Shown piece after piece: positions 1-5,826 of a stretch of DNA of 5,826 bases; position 1 is the first letter of the stretch, and every line of letters starts with the position of its first letter. Origin of the DNA: Kiloniellales bacterium (GTDB lineage Bacteria; Pseudomonadota; Alphaproteobacteria; Kiloniellales; JAKSDN01); NCBI GenBank assembly GCA_022360075.1, contig JAKSDN010001176.1, forward strand, positions 1-5,826, in the 5' to 3' direction. A model generated the notes under the pieces. It saw nothing but the letters and a program-made list of their open reading frames with translations, made no database searches and was not told the DNA's origin. The position numbers and the translations under genes are program-made.

Positions 1-2
1 AG

Positions 3-83
3 ACGCCGGCGGCGGCTGCCAGGATGGCGAAGGCTGTCGGCGACAATCCACTGGTCCAACAGCCCAACGGAGGCCCCTTGTGA
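3..83 (+). CDS. Possible C-terminal tail of an upstream gene (partial, unidentified)
   Basis: The frame beginning at base 3 is open from the window edge and ends at a TGA at 81-83. It encodes about 26 residues ending in NPLVQQPNGGPL. About three quarters of its codons end in G or C, somewhat better than the other two forward frames over this short stretch. Its stop overlaps the GTG start of the next gene by the GTGA pattern typical of translationally coupled genes. I do not recognise the tail and no domain can be assigned. The frame of the downstream gene is also open back to the edge, so this stretch could instead be plain leader sequence. The call rests on the overlap and on weak codon preference. 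Confidence 0.35.
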   Translation, partial: TPAAAARMAKAVGDNPLVQQPNGGPL

Positions 84-439
84 GCACGGACGACGCGCGC
101 CACGACCGCTGCATCGACTACATCGAGTTCAATGTCGCCGACATCGCGCGGTCGAAGGACTTCTATGGCAAAGCCTTCGGCTGGCACTTCACCGATTACG
201 GCCCGAGCTATTGCGAGTTCTCGGACGGCCACATGAAGGGCGGCTTCGACGCCAGCGCGCCCGTGGCGACCGGCGGCCCCCTGGTCGTGCTCTACGGCGA
301 AGACCTGGCAGCGATCCAGGCGCAGGTCGAGGCGGCGGGCGGCAAGGTCGTCAAGCCGGTCTTCGAGTTTCCCGGCGGCCGCCGCTTCCACTTCACCGAT
401 CCCGACGGCTACGAGCTCGCGGTCTGGACCGAGGCGTAA
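80..439 (+). CDS. VOC superfamily (glyoxalase/bleomycin-resistance fold) protein
   Basis: This 119-residue protein is a single-domain member of the vicinal oxygen chelate superfamily, probably cytoplasmic and acting as a dimer, as small VOC proteins usually do. Two beta-alpha-beta-beta-beta modules can be read. Module one is about residues 12-58 (YIEFNVADIARSKDFYG, then CEFSDG and KGGF). Module two is about 66-117 (GPLVVLYGEDL, the helix AAIQAQVEAAGGKV, then FHFTDPDGYELAVW). Glu16 and Glu112 lie where metal ligands sit in metal-binding VOC enzymes. The usual histidine partners are not obvious, so a metal-dependent glyoxalase I role is not supported. The start is GTG at 80, chosen because GGAGG at 69-73 lies six bases upstream. 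It probably follows another gene with a four-base overlap and converges with betC. The family is clear; substrate and reaction are unknown. Confidence 0.88.
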   Translation: MSTDDARHDRCIDYIEFNVADIARSKDFYGKAFGWHFTDYGPSYCEFSDGHMKGGFDASAPVATGGPLVVLYGEDLAAIQAQVEAAGGKVVKPVFEFPGGRRFHFTDPDGYELAVWTEA

Positions 440-455
440 GGCACCACGGTTGTAG

Positions 456-481
456 GGCGGAATAGCGAAGCGTATTCCGCC
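456..481 (+). repeat. Hairpin of REP-like unit 1
   Basis: A perfect 9-bp stem (456-464 with 473-481) encloses an 8-base loop, GCGAAGCG. It starts 17 bases after the stop of the VOC gene, so it would form in the 3' untranslated part of that transcript. No T run follows, so it is not a canonical intrinsic terminator. Confidence 0.75.
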
Positions 482-532
482 GGATGAACGGACCTGTCGA
501 TCGCTGATCAACCGGGCGTGCGAACGCTATCC

Positions 533-559
533 GGCGCAATACACTATCGCTATTGCGCC
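533..559 (-). repeat. Hairpin of REP-like unit 2
   Basis: A perfect 9-bp stem (533-541 with 551-559) encloses a 9-base loop. Read on the minus strand, it begins immediately after the betC stop codon, so it would be the first structure in the betC 3' untranslated region. Its fifth stem pair is C-G where unit 1 has G-C, so the pairing is kept although the sequence changed. This suggests the structure itself is selected or copied. No T run follows it. Confidence 0.75.
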
Positions 560-2080
560 CTACGGTATCCGGGCCCGGCTCTCCAGGTCCCCCAAGATGA
601 CGCCGCGGTTGCGCACGTAGCTGCGGGCGGCCGTCGCCTCGGGCTGGTGATCCCAGGGCTCATGGTGGCCCTGGCCGAGCGCCTCGAAGATCAGGCGGCG
701 CGCGCGCTGATCGCGGATCACCGACTGCCTCAGCGCGGGCAGATCCCAACGTCGATCGACTTCCTCGGCGAAGACGGCTTCGATATCCCCGGCGGCAGTG
801 CTGCCGGCCAGGTTGGTCATCTCGTCTGGATCGGATTCCAGGTCGAAGAGCTGAGCCGGAGAATCTTCTCCGACGACGTACTTGTGGCGGCCGCGACGGA
901 CCATGACCAGGGGACCCGCGGCCGCCTCGCCGAGATACTCGCCGACCACCTCATCAGGACCATCCGCGGCTTCGCCGCGCAGCAGGGGCAGCAAAGAGCG
1001 CCCGGGTAGCGGCCCAGCCGCATCGGGGCCATCGCCGCCGGCAAGGTCGGTCAGGGTGGGGTAGAGATCGAGCAACGACACGTGCCTTGCCACCCGGCTC
1101 GGCGCGAAGCGGCCGGGCGCGTGGACGATCAGGGGCACGCGCGCCGCGGGCTCGAAGAAAGTCATCTTGTACCAAAGACCGCGCTCGCCGAGCATGTCGC
1201 CGTGGTCGCCGGTCAGGATGACGATGCAGTCCTCGCCAAGCCCGCAGGCGGCCAGCGTGGCGCGCAGGGCGCCGACTTTCTCGTCGATATAGCTGATGGC
1301 GCCGTAGTAGGCGCGTCGCGCCGCGCGGATGCGCTCGTCGCTCAGCGGCGCCTCGTCGGCGCCGATCGCCCGGCGCAGGCGAAGGCTGTGCGGGTCCTGC
1401 TGCTCGGTCGGCAAGGCGGACACGCGCGGCAAGTCGATCTCGACGTCGTCGTAGAGCCGCCAGTAGCGCTCGCCGATGGTGTAGGGGTCGTGCGGATGGG
1501 TGAAAGAGACCCACAGGAAAAAGGGCCGCGGATCGGCCTCGCGCGCCAGGTCGAAGATCTTACGCTCGGCCTGGAAGGCGACCTCGTCGTCGAAGTCGAT
1601 CTGCAGGCTGCGCGCGCAGGGCCCGGCCTCCAGCACACTCGCCATGGTGTGGAAGTAGTCCTGGCGCGCGTCCGGCGCCTCCCAGTTCGGGGTCCAGCCG
1701 AAGTCGGCCGGATAGATGTCGGTGGTCAAACGCTCCTCGAAACCGTGGAGCTGGTCCGGCCCGACATAGTGCATCTTGCCGCAGAGGATCGTGCGGTAGC
1801 CCATGAGCCGGAGGTGATGGGCGAAGGTCGGTACGCCGGCGGGGAACTCGGACGCATTGTCGTAGGCGCCGATGGCCGAAGGAAGCTGGCCCGAGAGCAT
1901 GGAAAAGCGCGAAGGAGCGCAGAGCGGCGAATTGCAATAGGCGCTGTCGAAGACCACGCCGTCCGCCGCCAGGGCCGCGATGTTGGGCGCCCTCACCAGC
2001 GGATGACCATGGACCGGGAGCGCCTGCGGCGCCAACTGGTCGACCTGGACCACGAGTATGTTCGGTCTGCGCGCTGTCAT
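560..2080 (-). CDS. betC: Choline-sulfatase BetC
   Basis: BetC hydrolyses choline-O-sulfate to choline and sulfate, feeding glycine betaine synthesis and sulfur or carbon supply. It is a type I sulfatase of 506 residues. With this start, the metal-site Asp is D14 (QVDQ) and the sulfatase signature CAPSR begins at Cys54, the residue converted to formylglycine. From memory, this is the same number as in Sinorhizobium meliloti BetC. Further active-site stretches are [17 protein letters not shown] (Lys102, His104), FTHPHD (His195, His197), TGDHGD (Asp292, His293) and WYKMTFFEP (Lys305). The C-terminal choline-sulfatase domain shows EPWDHQP and YVRNRG near residues 474-493, which separates it from generic arylsulfatases. 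No signal peptide is visible, so it should be cytoplasmic. ATG at 2080 is preferred over in-frame GTG at 2086 (508 residues) on Shine-Dalgarno spacing. TAG at 562-560 lies inside a REP-like element. There are no bet genes next to it. Confidence 0.93.
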   Translation of the reverse strand: MTARRPNILVVQVDQLAPQALPVHGHPLVRAPNIAALAADGVVFDSAYCNSPLCAPSRFSMLSGQLPSAIGAYDNASEFPAGVPTFAHHLRLMGYRTILCGKMHYVGPDQLHGFEERLTTDIYPADFGWTPNWEAPDARQDYFHTMASVLEAGPCARSLQIDFDDEVAFQAERKIFDLAREADPRPFFLWVSFTHPHDPYTIGERYWRLYDDVEIDLPRVSALPTEQQDPHSLRLRRAIGADEAPLSDERIRAARRAYYGAISYIDEKVGALRATLAACGLGEDCIVILTGDHGDMLGERGLWYKMTFFEPAARVPLIVHAPGRFAPSRVARHVSLLDLYPTLTDLAGGDGPDAAGPLPGRSLLPLLRGEAADGPDEVVGEYLGEAAAGPLVMVRRGRHKYVVGEDSPAQLFDLESDPDEMTNLAGSTAAGDIEAVFAEEVDRRWDLPALRQSVIRDQRARRLIFEALGQGHHEPWDHQPEATAARSYVRNRGVILGDLESRARIP

Positions 2081-2089
2081 CCCCACCGT

Positions 2090-2096
2090 CTCCCCT
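2090..2096 (-). promoter_or_regulatory. betC ribosome binding site
   Basis: The minus strand reads AGGGGAG here. The final GGAG is nine bases from the ATG at 2080 but only three bases from the GTG at 2086. Normal spacing therefore favours the ATG, which shortens the protein by two residues. Confidence 0.55.
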
Positions 2097-2151
2097 CTCG
2101 GTTTTTCGTTCCGTCTCTCGTCAAGCCCGCCGGGGCGGGTGCCCGGCTCCT

Positions 2152-2178
2152 TTGCGTGCCGCCGGCCGGCGTGTTAGA
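2152..2178 (+). promoter_or_regulatory. Candidate sigma-70 type promoter for the queA-tgt-queG operon
   Basis: TTGCGT (2152-2157) and GTTAGA (2173-2178) resemble -35 and -10 boxes with a 15-base spacer, or 16 if the -10 is read one base later as TTAGAG. Transcription would begin near 2185, about 28 bases before the queA ATG. A perfect 12-base palindrome (2160-2171) fills the spacer. This lies in the only intergenic region upstream of the operon, so a promoter is expected here. The exact boxes are an inference from weak matches. Confidence 0.4.
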
Positions 2179-2212
2179 GCCCTTCCGCCCAGGACGCCGC
2201 AGAATCCGCGCA

Positions 2213-3271
2213 ATGAAAACCGATCTCTTCGACTTCGAGCTGCCGAAAGAGCTGATCGCACAGCATCCGGTCGAGCCGCGTGACGCGGCACGACTCCTCC
2301 TGGTCGGCGCGCGACTCGAAGACCGTCTCGTACGCGAGCTGCCGGCGATCCTGTCCCCGGACGACCTGCTGGTGTTCAACGATACCAAGGTCATCGCCGC
2401 GCGTCTGGTCGGCAGGCGCGGCGCGGCCCGTGTCGAGGTCACCTTGCACAAACCCTGCGGCAGCGAGGCCGCCGGCGCCCTGCCGGCGACTTGGCGGGCT
2501 TTCGCACGCCCGGCAAAGAAGCTGCGTCCCGGCGACCGCCTGGTCTTCGCGCCGGGCTTCGAAGCCGAAGTCGCCGACAAGGGCGAGGCCGGCGAGGTCA
2601 CGCTGCAGCTCGATCGCGCCGGGCCGGATCTTGGCGAAGCGCTGGCCCGCCACGGGCAGATGCCGCTGCCGCCCTACATCCGGCGGGACGGCCAAGGCGA
2701 CGCGCACGACCGGGCCGACTATCAGACGATCTACGCCCGCGCAGAGGGTGCGGTCGCGGCGCCGACGGCCGGCCTGCACTTCACGGCAACGCTGCTGGAA
2801 GCCTTGGCGGCGCGCGGAATCGAAAGCCTGTTCGTGACACTGCACGTCGGCGCCGGCACCTTCCTGCCGGTCAAGACCGAAGATGCGAGCACGCATCCGA
2901 TGCACAGCGAGCGCGGCATTCTCACCCAAGCCGCGGCCGACAGGATCAACGCGGCCCGCGCTGCCGGGCGGCGGGTCGTCGCGGTCGGTACGACCAGCCT
3001 GCGCCTGCTCGAGGCCGCGGCGGCGGAAGATGGCCGCCTCGAGGCCTTCGACGACGACATCGATCTCTTCATCCTGCCGGGCTACCGCTTCAAGCTCGTC
3101 GACCGCCTGCTGACGAATTTCCACCTGCCGCGCTCGACCCTCTTCATGCTCGTCGCCGCCTTTACCGGCCTGGAGCGCATGCAGTCCGCCTACGCTCACG
3201 CACGAGCCGAGCGTTACCGCTTCTACTCCTACGGCGATGCCTGCCTGCTGGAGCGCGAGGCAACTTCGTGA
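2213..3271 (+). CDS. queA: S-adenosylmethionine:tRNA ribosyltransferase-isomerase QueA
   Basis: QueA transfers and isomerises the ribosyl moiety of S-adenosylmethionine onto preQ1 at tRNA position 34, giving epoxyqueuosine and releasing adenine and methionine. The 352-residue length is normal for the family. Conserved blocks in order are [14 protein letters not shown] (6-19), [15 protein letters not shown] (51-65), [11 protein letters not shown] (148-158), [14 protein letters not shown] (178-191), [11 protein letters not shown] (210-220), [10 protein letters not shown] (258-267), [20 protein letters not shown] (285-304) and [13 protein letters not shown] (334-346). The frame is open far upstream, antisense to betC, but family similarity starts at this ATG. 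No good Shine-Dalgarno lies at normal distance; AGGA at 2191-2194 is 18 bases away. It is the first gene of a three-gene queuosine operon, and its TGA overlaps the tgt start by four bases. The protein appears intact. Confidence 0.96.
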   Translation: MKTDLFDFELPKELIAQHPVEPRDAARLLLVGARLEDRLVRELPAILSPDDLLVFNDTKVIAARLVGRRGAARVEVTLHKPCGSEAAGALPATWRAFARPAKKLRPGDRLVFAPGFEAEVADKGEAGEVTLQLDRAGPDLGEALARHGQMPLPPYIRRDGQGDAHDRADYQTIYARAEGAVAAPTAGLHFTATLLEALAARGIESLFVTLHVGAGTFLPVKTEDASTHPMHSERGILTQAAADRINAARAAGRRVVAVGTTSLRLLEAAAAEDGRLEAFDDDIDLFILPGYRFKLVDRLLTNFHLPRSTLFMLVAAFTGLERMQSAYAHARAERYRFYSYGDACLLEREATS

Positions 3272-4404
3272 CGGCGCCGATCCGATTCGCTTTCGAGGTC
3301 TTGGCCCGCGACGGCGCGGCGCGGCGCGGCCGCCTGAGCACGGCGCACGGCGTCGTCAACACGCCGGCCTTCATGCCGGTCGGCACCGCCGGGACGGTCA
3401 AGGGCCTGCTGCCCGAGCAGGTGGCGGCGGCCGGCACGGAGATCGTGCTCGGCAACACCTATCACCTCATGCTGCGGCCGGGCGCCGAGCGGGTCGCCGC
3501 GCTCGGCGGTCTGCACCGCTTCATGGACTGGCCGGGGCCGATCCTGACCGACTCCGGCGGCTTCCAGGTCATGTCGCTGGCCGAGCTGCGCCAGTTGAGC
3601 GAGCGGGGCGTGCGCTTCCGCTCCCACGTCGACGGCAGCCAGCACGAGCTGACGCCGGAGCGCGCGGTCGAGATCCAACGCCTGCTCGACGCCGACATCA
3701 CCATGGTCCTGGACGAGTGCACCTCCTTTCCGGCGAGCGAGGAACAGGCCGGGGAATCGATGGCGCTCTCCATGCGCTGGGCCGAGCGTTGTCGGACAGC
3801 CTTCGAGAAGCGCCCGGGCTATGGCCTCTTCGGCATCGTCCAGGGCAGCGTCTATCCGGCGCTGCGCCAGGCCTCGGCCGAAGCGCTTTGCGCCATCGGA
3901 TTCGACGGCTATGCGGTGGGCGGCCTTGCGATCGGCGAGGGTCAGGACACCACCTTCGAAGTTCTCGACGCCACGGTCCCCGCCCTGCCCGAGGATCGGC
4001 CGCGCTACCTGATGGGCGTCGGCAAGCCCGACGACCTCGTCGGCGCCGTGCGGCGCGGTATCGACATGTTCGATTGCGTGCTGCCGACCCGCTCGGGCCG
4101 CACCGGCCAAGCCTTCACGCGCCGGGGCACGCTGCACCTGCGCAACGCCCGGCACAAAGAGGACCCGCGGCCGCTCGATCCGGACTGCGCCTGCCGCGCC
4201 TGCACCCGCTTCGGCCGCGCCTATCTGCACCACTTGGTGCGCAGCGGCGAGATGCTCGGCCCGATCCTCCTCACCCTGCACAATCTGCACTACTATCAGG
4301 AGCTCATGGCCGGCCTGCGCGGCGCCATCGAGACCGGCAGCCTCGACGACTTCGCCGGCCACTTCGCCCGGCAACAGGCCGAGGGCGACCTGGCGCCGCT
4401 TTGA
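3268..4404 (+). CDS. tgt: tRNA-guanine transglycosylase (bacterial Tgt)
   Basis: Tgt exchanges guanine 34 in the anticodon of tRNA-Asp, -Asn, -His and -Tyr for preQ1, the step before QueA. It is a 378-residue TIM barrel. Asp95 (LTDSGGFQ) matches the general base and Asp269 ([15 protein letters not shown]) the nucleophile. Asp149 and Gln192 (FGIVQGS) fit base recognition. Cys307, Cys309, Cys312 and His338 form the zinc site. From memory, the Zymomonas mobilis residues Asp102, Asp156 and Asp280 are offset by 7, 7 and 11, and its zinc site has the same Cys-to-His spacing of 31. The GTG start at 3268 is supported by GAGG at 3257-3260, seven bases upstream, by the start of family similarity ([11 protein letters not shown]), and by the GTGA overlap with the queA stop. 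The frame is open further upstream inside queA, but that stretch is a shadow. All key residues are present. The family also holds DNA-modifying relatives such as DpdA, but the length and context fit tRNA Tgt. Confidence 0.97.
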   Translation: MTAPIRFAFEVLARDGAARRGRLSTAHGVVNTPAFMPVGTAGTVKGLLPEQVAAAGTEIVLGNTYHLMLRPGAERVAALGGLHRFMDWPGPILTDSGGFQVMSLAELRQLSERGVRFRSHVDGSQHELTPERAVEIQRLLDADITMVLDECTSFPASEEQAGESMALSMRWAERCRTAFEKRPGYGLFGIVQGSVYPALRQASAEALCAIGFDGYAVGGLAIGEGQDTTFEVLDATVPALPEDRPRYLMGVGKPDDLVGAVRRGIDMFDCVLPTRSGRTGQAFTRRGTLHLRNARHKEDPRPLDPDCACRACTRFGRAYLHHLVRSGEMLGPILLTLHNLHYYQELMAGLRGAIETGSLDDFAGHFARQQAEGDLAPL

Positions 4405-4413
4405 GCGGCGAGT

Positions 4414-4419
4414 GGGAGG
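4414..4419 (+). promoter_or_regulatory. queG ribosome binding site
   Basis: GGGAGG lies in the 24-base gap between tgt and queG, nine bases before the ATG at 4429. A second weaker site, AGAGG at 4437-4441, precedes an in-frame GTG at 4447 by five bases, so a start six codons later is possible. The stronger match favours the ATG. Confidence 0.55.
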
Positions 4420-4428
4420 CGGACCCCG

Positions 4429-5592
4429 ATGCGGCAAGAGGCCCCCGTGACGGCATCCCAGCCGGGCCCGGCCCCGGGCGAGCCCAAGGCCGCGATCCGC
4501 GCCCGGGCTCTGGCGAACGGCTTCGATGCGGTCGGCTTCGCCACGGCCGCGCTCGGCGACGAGGCCCGGCGTAACCTGGCGGCCTACCTGGCCGAGGGCT
4601 ATCACGGCGACATGGGCTGGCTCGCCGACAAGGCGGAGCGGCGCGGCGATCCGAAAGCGCTCTGGCCGGCGGCGCGCTCGGTCGTCGTGCTCGGGCTGAA
4701 CTACGGCCCGTCCCAAGATCCTCTCGGTCTGCTCGACAAAAGGGACCGGGCGACGATTTCCGTCTATGCCCGCAATCGCGACTACCACGATGTCGTGAAG
4801 AAGCGGCTGAAGGCCCTGGCCCGCTGGATGGCCGAGCGCCTGGCCTGCGAGGTCAAGGTCTTCGTCGACACCGCGCCGGTGATGGAGAAGCCGCTGGCCG
4901 AGGCCGCCGGCCTGGGCTGGCAAGGCAAGCACACGAACCTGGTCTCGACGACCTTCGGCTCCTGGCTCTTCCTCGGCGAGATCTACACCACCCTGGAGCT
5001 TGCCCCCGATCCGGCCGAAAAGGACCACTGCGGCTCCTGCCAGCGCTGCCTCGAGGTCTGCCCGACCGACGCCTTTCCGGCGCCCTACAAGCTCGATGCA
5101 CGGCGCTGCATCTCCTACCTGACGATCGAGCACAAGGGGCACATCGCGCCCGAGTTCCGCGCCGCCATGGGCAACCGCATCTACGGCTGCGACGACTGCC
5201 TGGCCGTCTGCCCTTGGAACAAGTTCGCCCGGCCGAGCCGCGAGGCCGCCTTCCTGCCGCGCGCCGAGCTCAGCGCGCCGCGCCTGGCCGATTTGGCCGC
5301 GCTCGACGCGGCCGCCTTCCGCCAGCTCTTCGCCGGCTCGCCGATCAAGCGGACCGGCCACGCCCGCTTCCTGCGCAACGTCCTGATCGCCATCGGCAAC
5401 AGCGGAGAGCCCGCGCTCGCGCCGAGCGCCCGGGCTCGGCTCGATGCGGCCTCGCCCCTGGTGCGGGCCATGGCGGTCTGGGCCCTCGGCCGGCTGCTCA
5501 CCCCGGCAGACTTCGCGGCCGAGCGCGCGCGCTGCCTGCCCGGCGAAAGCGACCCGGCGGTGCGCGCGGAGTGGCAGGCCGTCGATCCTTGA
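4429..5592 (+). CDS. queG: Epoxyqueuosine reductase QueG
   Basis: QueG reduces epoxyqueuosine in tRNA to queuosine, the final step, using cobalamin and two 4Fe-4S clusters. It is 387 residues long. The N-terminal catalytic, cobalamin-binding domain includes [10 protein letters not shown] (84-93), [15 protein letters not shown] (113-127) and [20 protein letters not shown] (146-165); Asp148 is probably the catalytic acid. Cluster ligands are C201, C204, C207 and C211 in [17 protein letters not shown]227, and C254, C257 and C261 in [14 protein letters not shown]. The C-terminal part (about 305-385) looks like HEAT-type helices ([22 protein letters not shown]), seen in many QueG proteins. ATG at 4429 is chosen on a good Shine-Dalgarno; a GTG at 4447 is possible, because residues 1-18 are poorly conserved and proline-rich. 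It follows tgt by 24 bases in the same operon. The product is a cytoplasmic tRNA-modifying enzyme and appears complete. The related RdhA reductive dehalogenases are membrane-linked and lack this arrangement. Confidence 0.96.
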   Translation: MRQEAPVTASQPGPAPGEPKAAIRARALANGFDAVGFATAALGDEARRNLAAYLAEGYHGDMGWLADKAERRGDPKALWPAARSVVVLGLNYGPSQDPLGLLDKRDRATISVYARNRDYHDVVKKRLKALARWMAERLACEVKVFVDTAPVMEKPLAEAAGLGWQGKHTNLVSTTFGSWLFLGEIYTTLELAPDPAEKDHCGSCQRCLEVCPTDAFPAPYKLDARRCISYLTIEHKGHIAPEFRAAMGNRIYGCDDCLAVCPWNKFARPSREAAFLPRAELSAPRLADLAALDAAAFRQLFAGSPIKRTGHARFLRNVLIAIGNSGEPALAPSARARLDAASPLVRAMAVWALGRLLTPADFAAERARCLPGESDPAVRAEWQAVDP

Positions 5593-5624
5593 ACGGCCGG
5601 GTCATAAAGCGCATACGCACCATT

Positions 5625-5826
5625 ATGGCCGAAGACTCGGAAGTCGGAGACCGCTGGAACCCAGGACAGGTGAGCGCTTGTACCTGCTTCAACCTGCGCC
5701 AGGCGACCCGCCTGGTCACGCAGCGCTATGACTCGGCGCTGCGGCCGGCCTGAAGGCAACCCAGTTCAGCGTCCTCGCCGTCGCGCAAAGCGAGGGCGAG
5801 ATGCCGCTCGGCCGGGAGCAGTGGTC
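5625..5826 (+). pseudogene. MarR-family transcriptional regulator, frameshifted and cut by window edge
   Basis: From ATG 5625 the frame reads MAEDSEVGDRWN, then CTCFNLRQATRLVTQRYDSA and LRPA, and stops at TGA 5751-5753 after 42 residues. The frame that includes 5747-5749 continues at once as GLKATQFSVLAVAQSEGEM and stays open to the right edge. Joined, these match the N-terminal dimerisation helix and the start of the winged-helix domain of MarR-family DNA-binding repressors, which typically read LRPAGL(K/R)ATQF here. Exactly one GGCC unit appears to be missing: two tandem copies lie at 5743-5750, and a third would restore LRPAGLKATQF. The second part has no ATG, GTG or TTG start near the junction. 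This may be a true disabling mutation, a slippage-prone switch or a sequencing error. The gene starts 32 bases after queG with no terminator between, so it could be co-transcribed. No clear Shine-Dalgarno precedes ATG 5625, and in-frame GTG 5670 is an alternative. Ligand and targets are unknown. Confidence 0.65.

Larger units (their letters stand above)
452..563. repeat. Inverted pair of GTAG-headed palindromic (REP-like) elements
   Basis: Two copies of a 34-35 base unit face each other in the gap between two convergent genes. Unit 1 is 452-485 on the plus strand and unit 2 is 529-563 on the minus strand, with a 43-base spacer. Each starts with GTAG, followed directly by a hairpin with a perfect 9-bp stem (GGCGGAATA with TATTCCGCC at 456-464/473-481; GGCGCAATA with TATTGCGCC at 533-541/551-559), and ends in GGAT. 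Aligned head to tail, they share 31 of 34 positions plus one gap. Two of the three differences form one pair in the stem, where a G-C pair becomes C-G. GTAG followed by a hairpin, often in inverted pairs, is the layout of REP elements mobilised by TnpA-REP (RAYT) proteins. No RAYT gene is in the window. The pair may also protect 3' ends or terminate both convergent transcripts, although neither stem is followed by a T run. Confidence 0.8.

Noticed and set aside
518..1009. A 163-codon plus-strand open frame starting in the repeat pair
   Set aside because: It lies mostly antisense to the betC C-terminal domain and has no recognisable domain.
2119..2124. TTGACG on the minus strand as a betC -35 box
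   Set aside because: The hexamer is a good match, but no -10 like sequence lies 15-19 bases downstream, so I do not annotate a betC promoter.
2126..2139. GC-rich hairpin (CCCGC with GCGGG) in the betC-queA intergenic region
   Set aside because: The stem is only five base pairs, has no T run, and is the kind of inverted repeat expected by chance in GC-rich DNA; it lies upstream of both genes, so a terminator role is unlikely.
1082..2212. Long open extension upstream of queA in the same frame
   Set aside because: It runs antisense to betC. QueA family similarity begins at the ATG at 2213, and the resulting protein already has the normal length.
2174..3199. A 341-codon minus-strand open frame over queA
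   Set aside because: It is a shadow of queA: no family features, entirely antisense to conserved codons.
3229..5361. A 710-codon open frame on the minus strand across tgt and queG
   Set aside because: It is fully antisense to two well-recognised genes, shows no recognisable domain, and its composition (rich in Arg, Gly, Ala, Val) is typical of the shadow of high-GC coding DNA.
5589..5626. TTGAAC and CATTAT as a promoter for the MarR-like gene
   Set aside because: The two boxes are 26 bases apart, too far for a sigma-70 promoter, and no other convincing pair is visible.
5773..5795. Six-base inverted repeat (CCTCGC with GCGAGG) near the right edge
   Set aside because: It lies within the MarR-like coding stretch and is short enough to be chance.

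Overview
The window is high-GC DNA from a bacterium, most likely an alphaproteobacterium. Three things point there: the Tgt residue numbering sits at a constant offset from the Zymomonas mobilis enzyme, the QueG sequence has a GKHTNLVS...GSWLFLGEI stretch that I associate with alphaproteobacterial QueG, and there is a Sinorhizobium-type choline-sulfatase. The order or genus cannot be fixed from this sequence. The DNA is almost fully coding, and long antisense open frames are common shadows of GC-rich third positions.

Layout, left to right. Bases 1-83 probably hold the tail of an upstream gene, whose TGA overlaps the GTG start of a small VOC/glyoxalase-fold protein (80-439). This gene converges with betC (choline-sulfatase, minus strand, 560-2080). 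The 120-base gap between the two 3' ends is largely filled by an inverted pair of GTAG-headed palindromes that look like REP elements. The betC TAG stop lies inside one of these heads. A short divergent intergenic region (2081-2212) separates betC from a plus-strand operon: queA (2213-3271), tgt (3268-4404) and queG (4429-5592). A MarR-family regulator starts 32 bases after queG. Its reading frame is broken at a GGCC tandem repeat, and it runs off the right edge.

How the genes work together. Tgt exchanges guanine 34 of tRNAs with GUN anticodons (Asp, Asn, His, Tyr) for preQ1. QueA adds the cyclopentane epoxide ring from S-adenosylmethionine to give epoxyqueuosine. QueG reduces this to queuosine with cobalamin and two 4Fe-4S clusters. 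The operon thus encodes all the tRNA-level steps of queuosine synthesis. The genes that make preQ1 (queD, queE, queC, queF) are not here. BetC would release choline and sulfate from choline-O-sulfate, but no betA, betB, betI or choline transporter gene is visible beside it.

I found no CRISPR array, tRNA, rRNA, transposase gene or undescribed multi-gene system. The most unusual features are the REP-like inverted pair, with a compensatory base-pair swap between its two copies, and the 4-base GGCC slip in the MarR gene.
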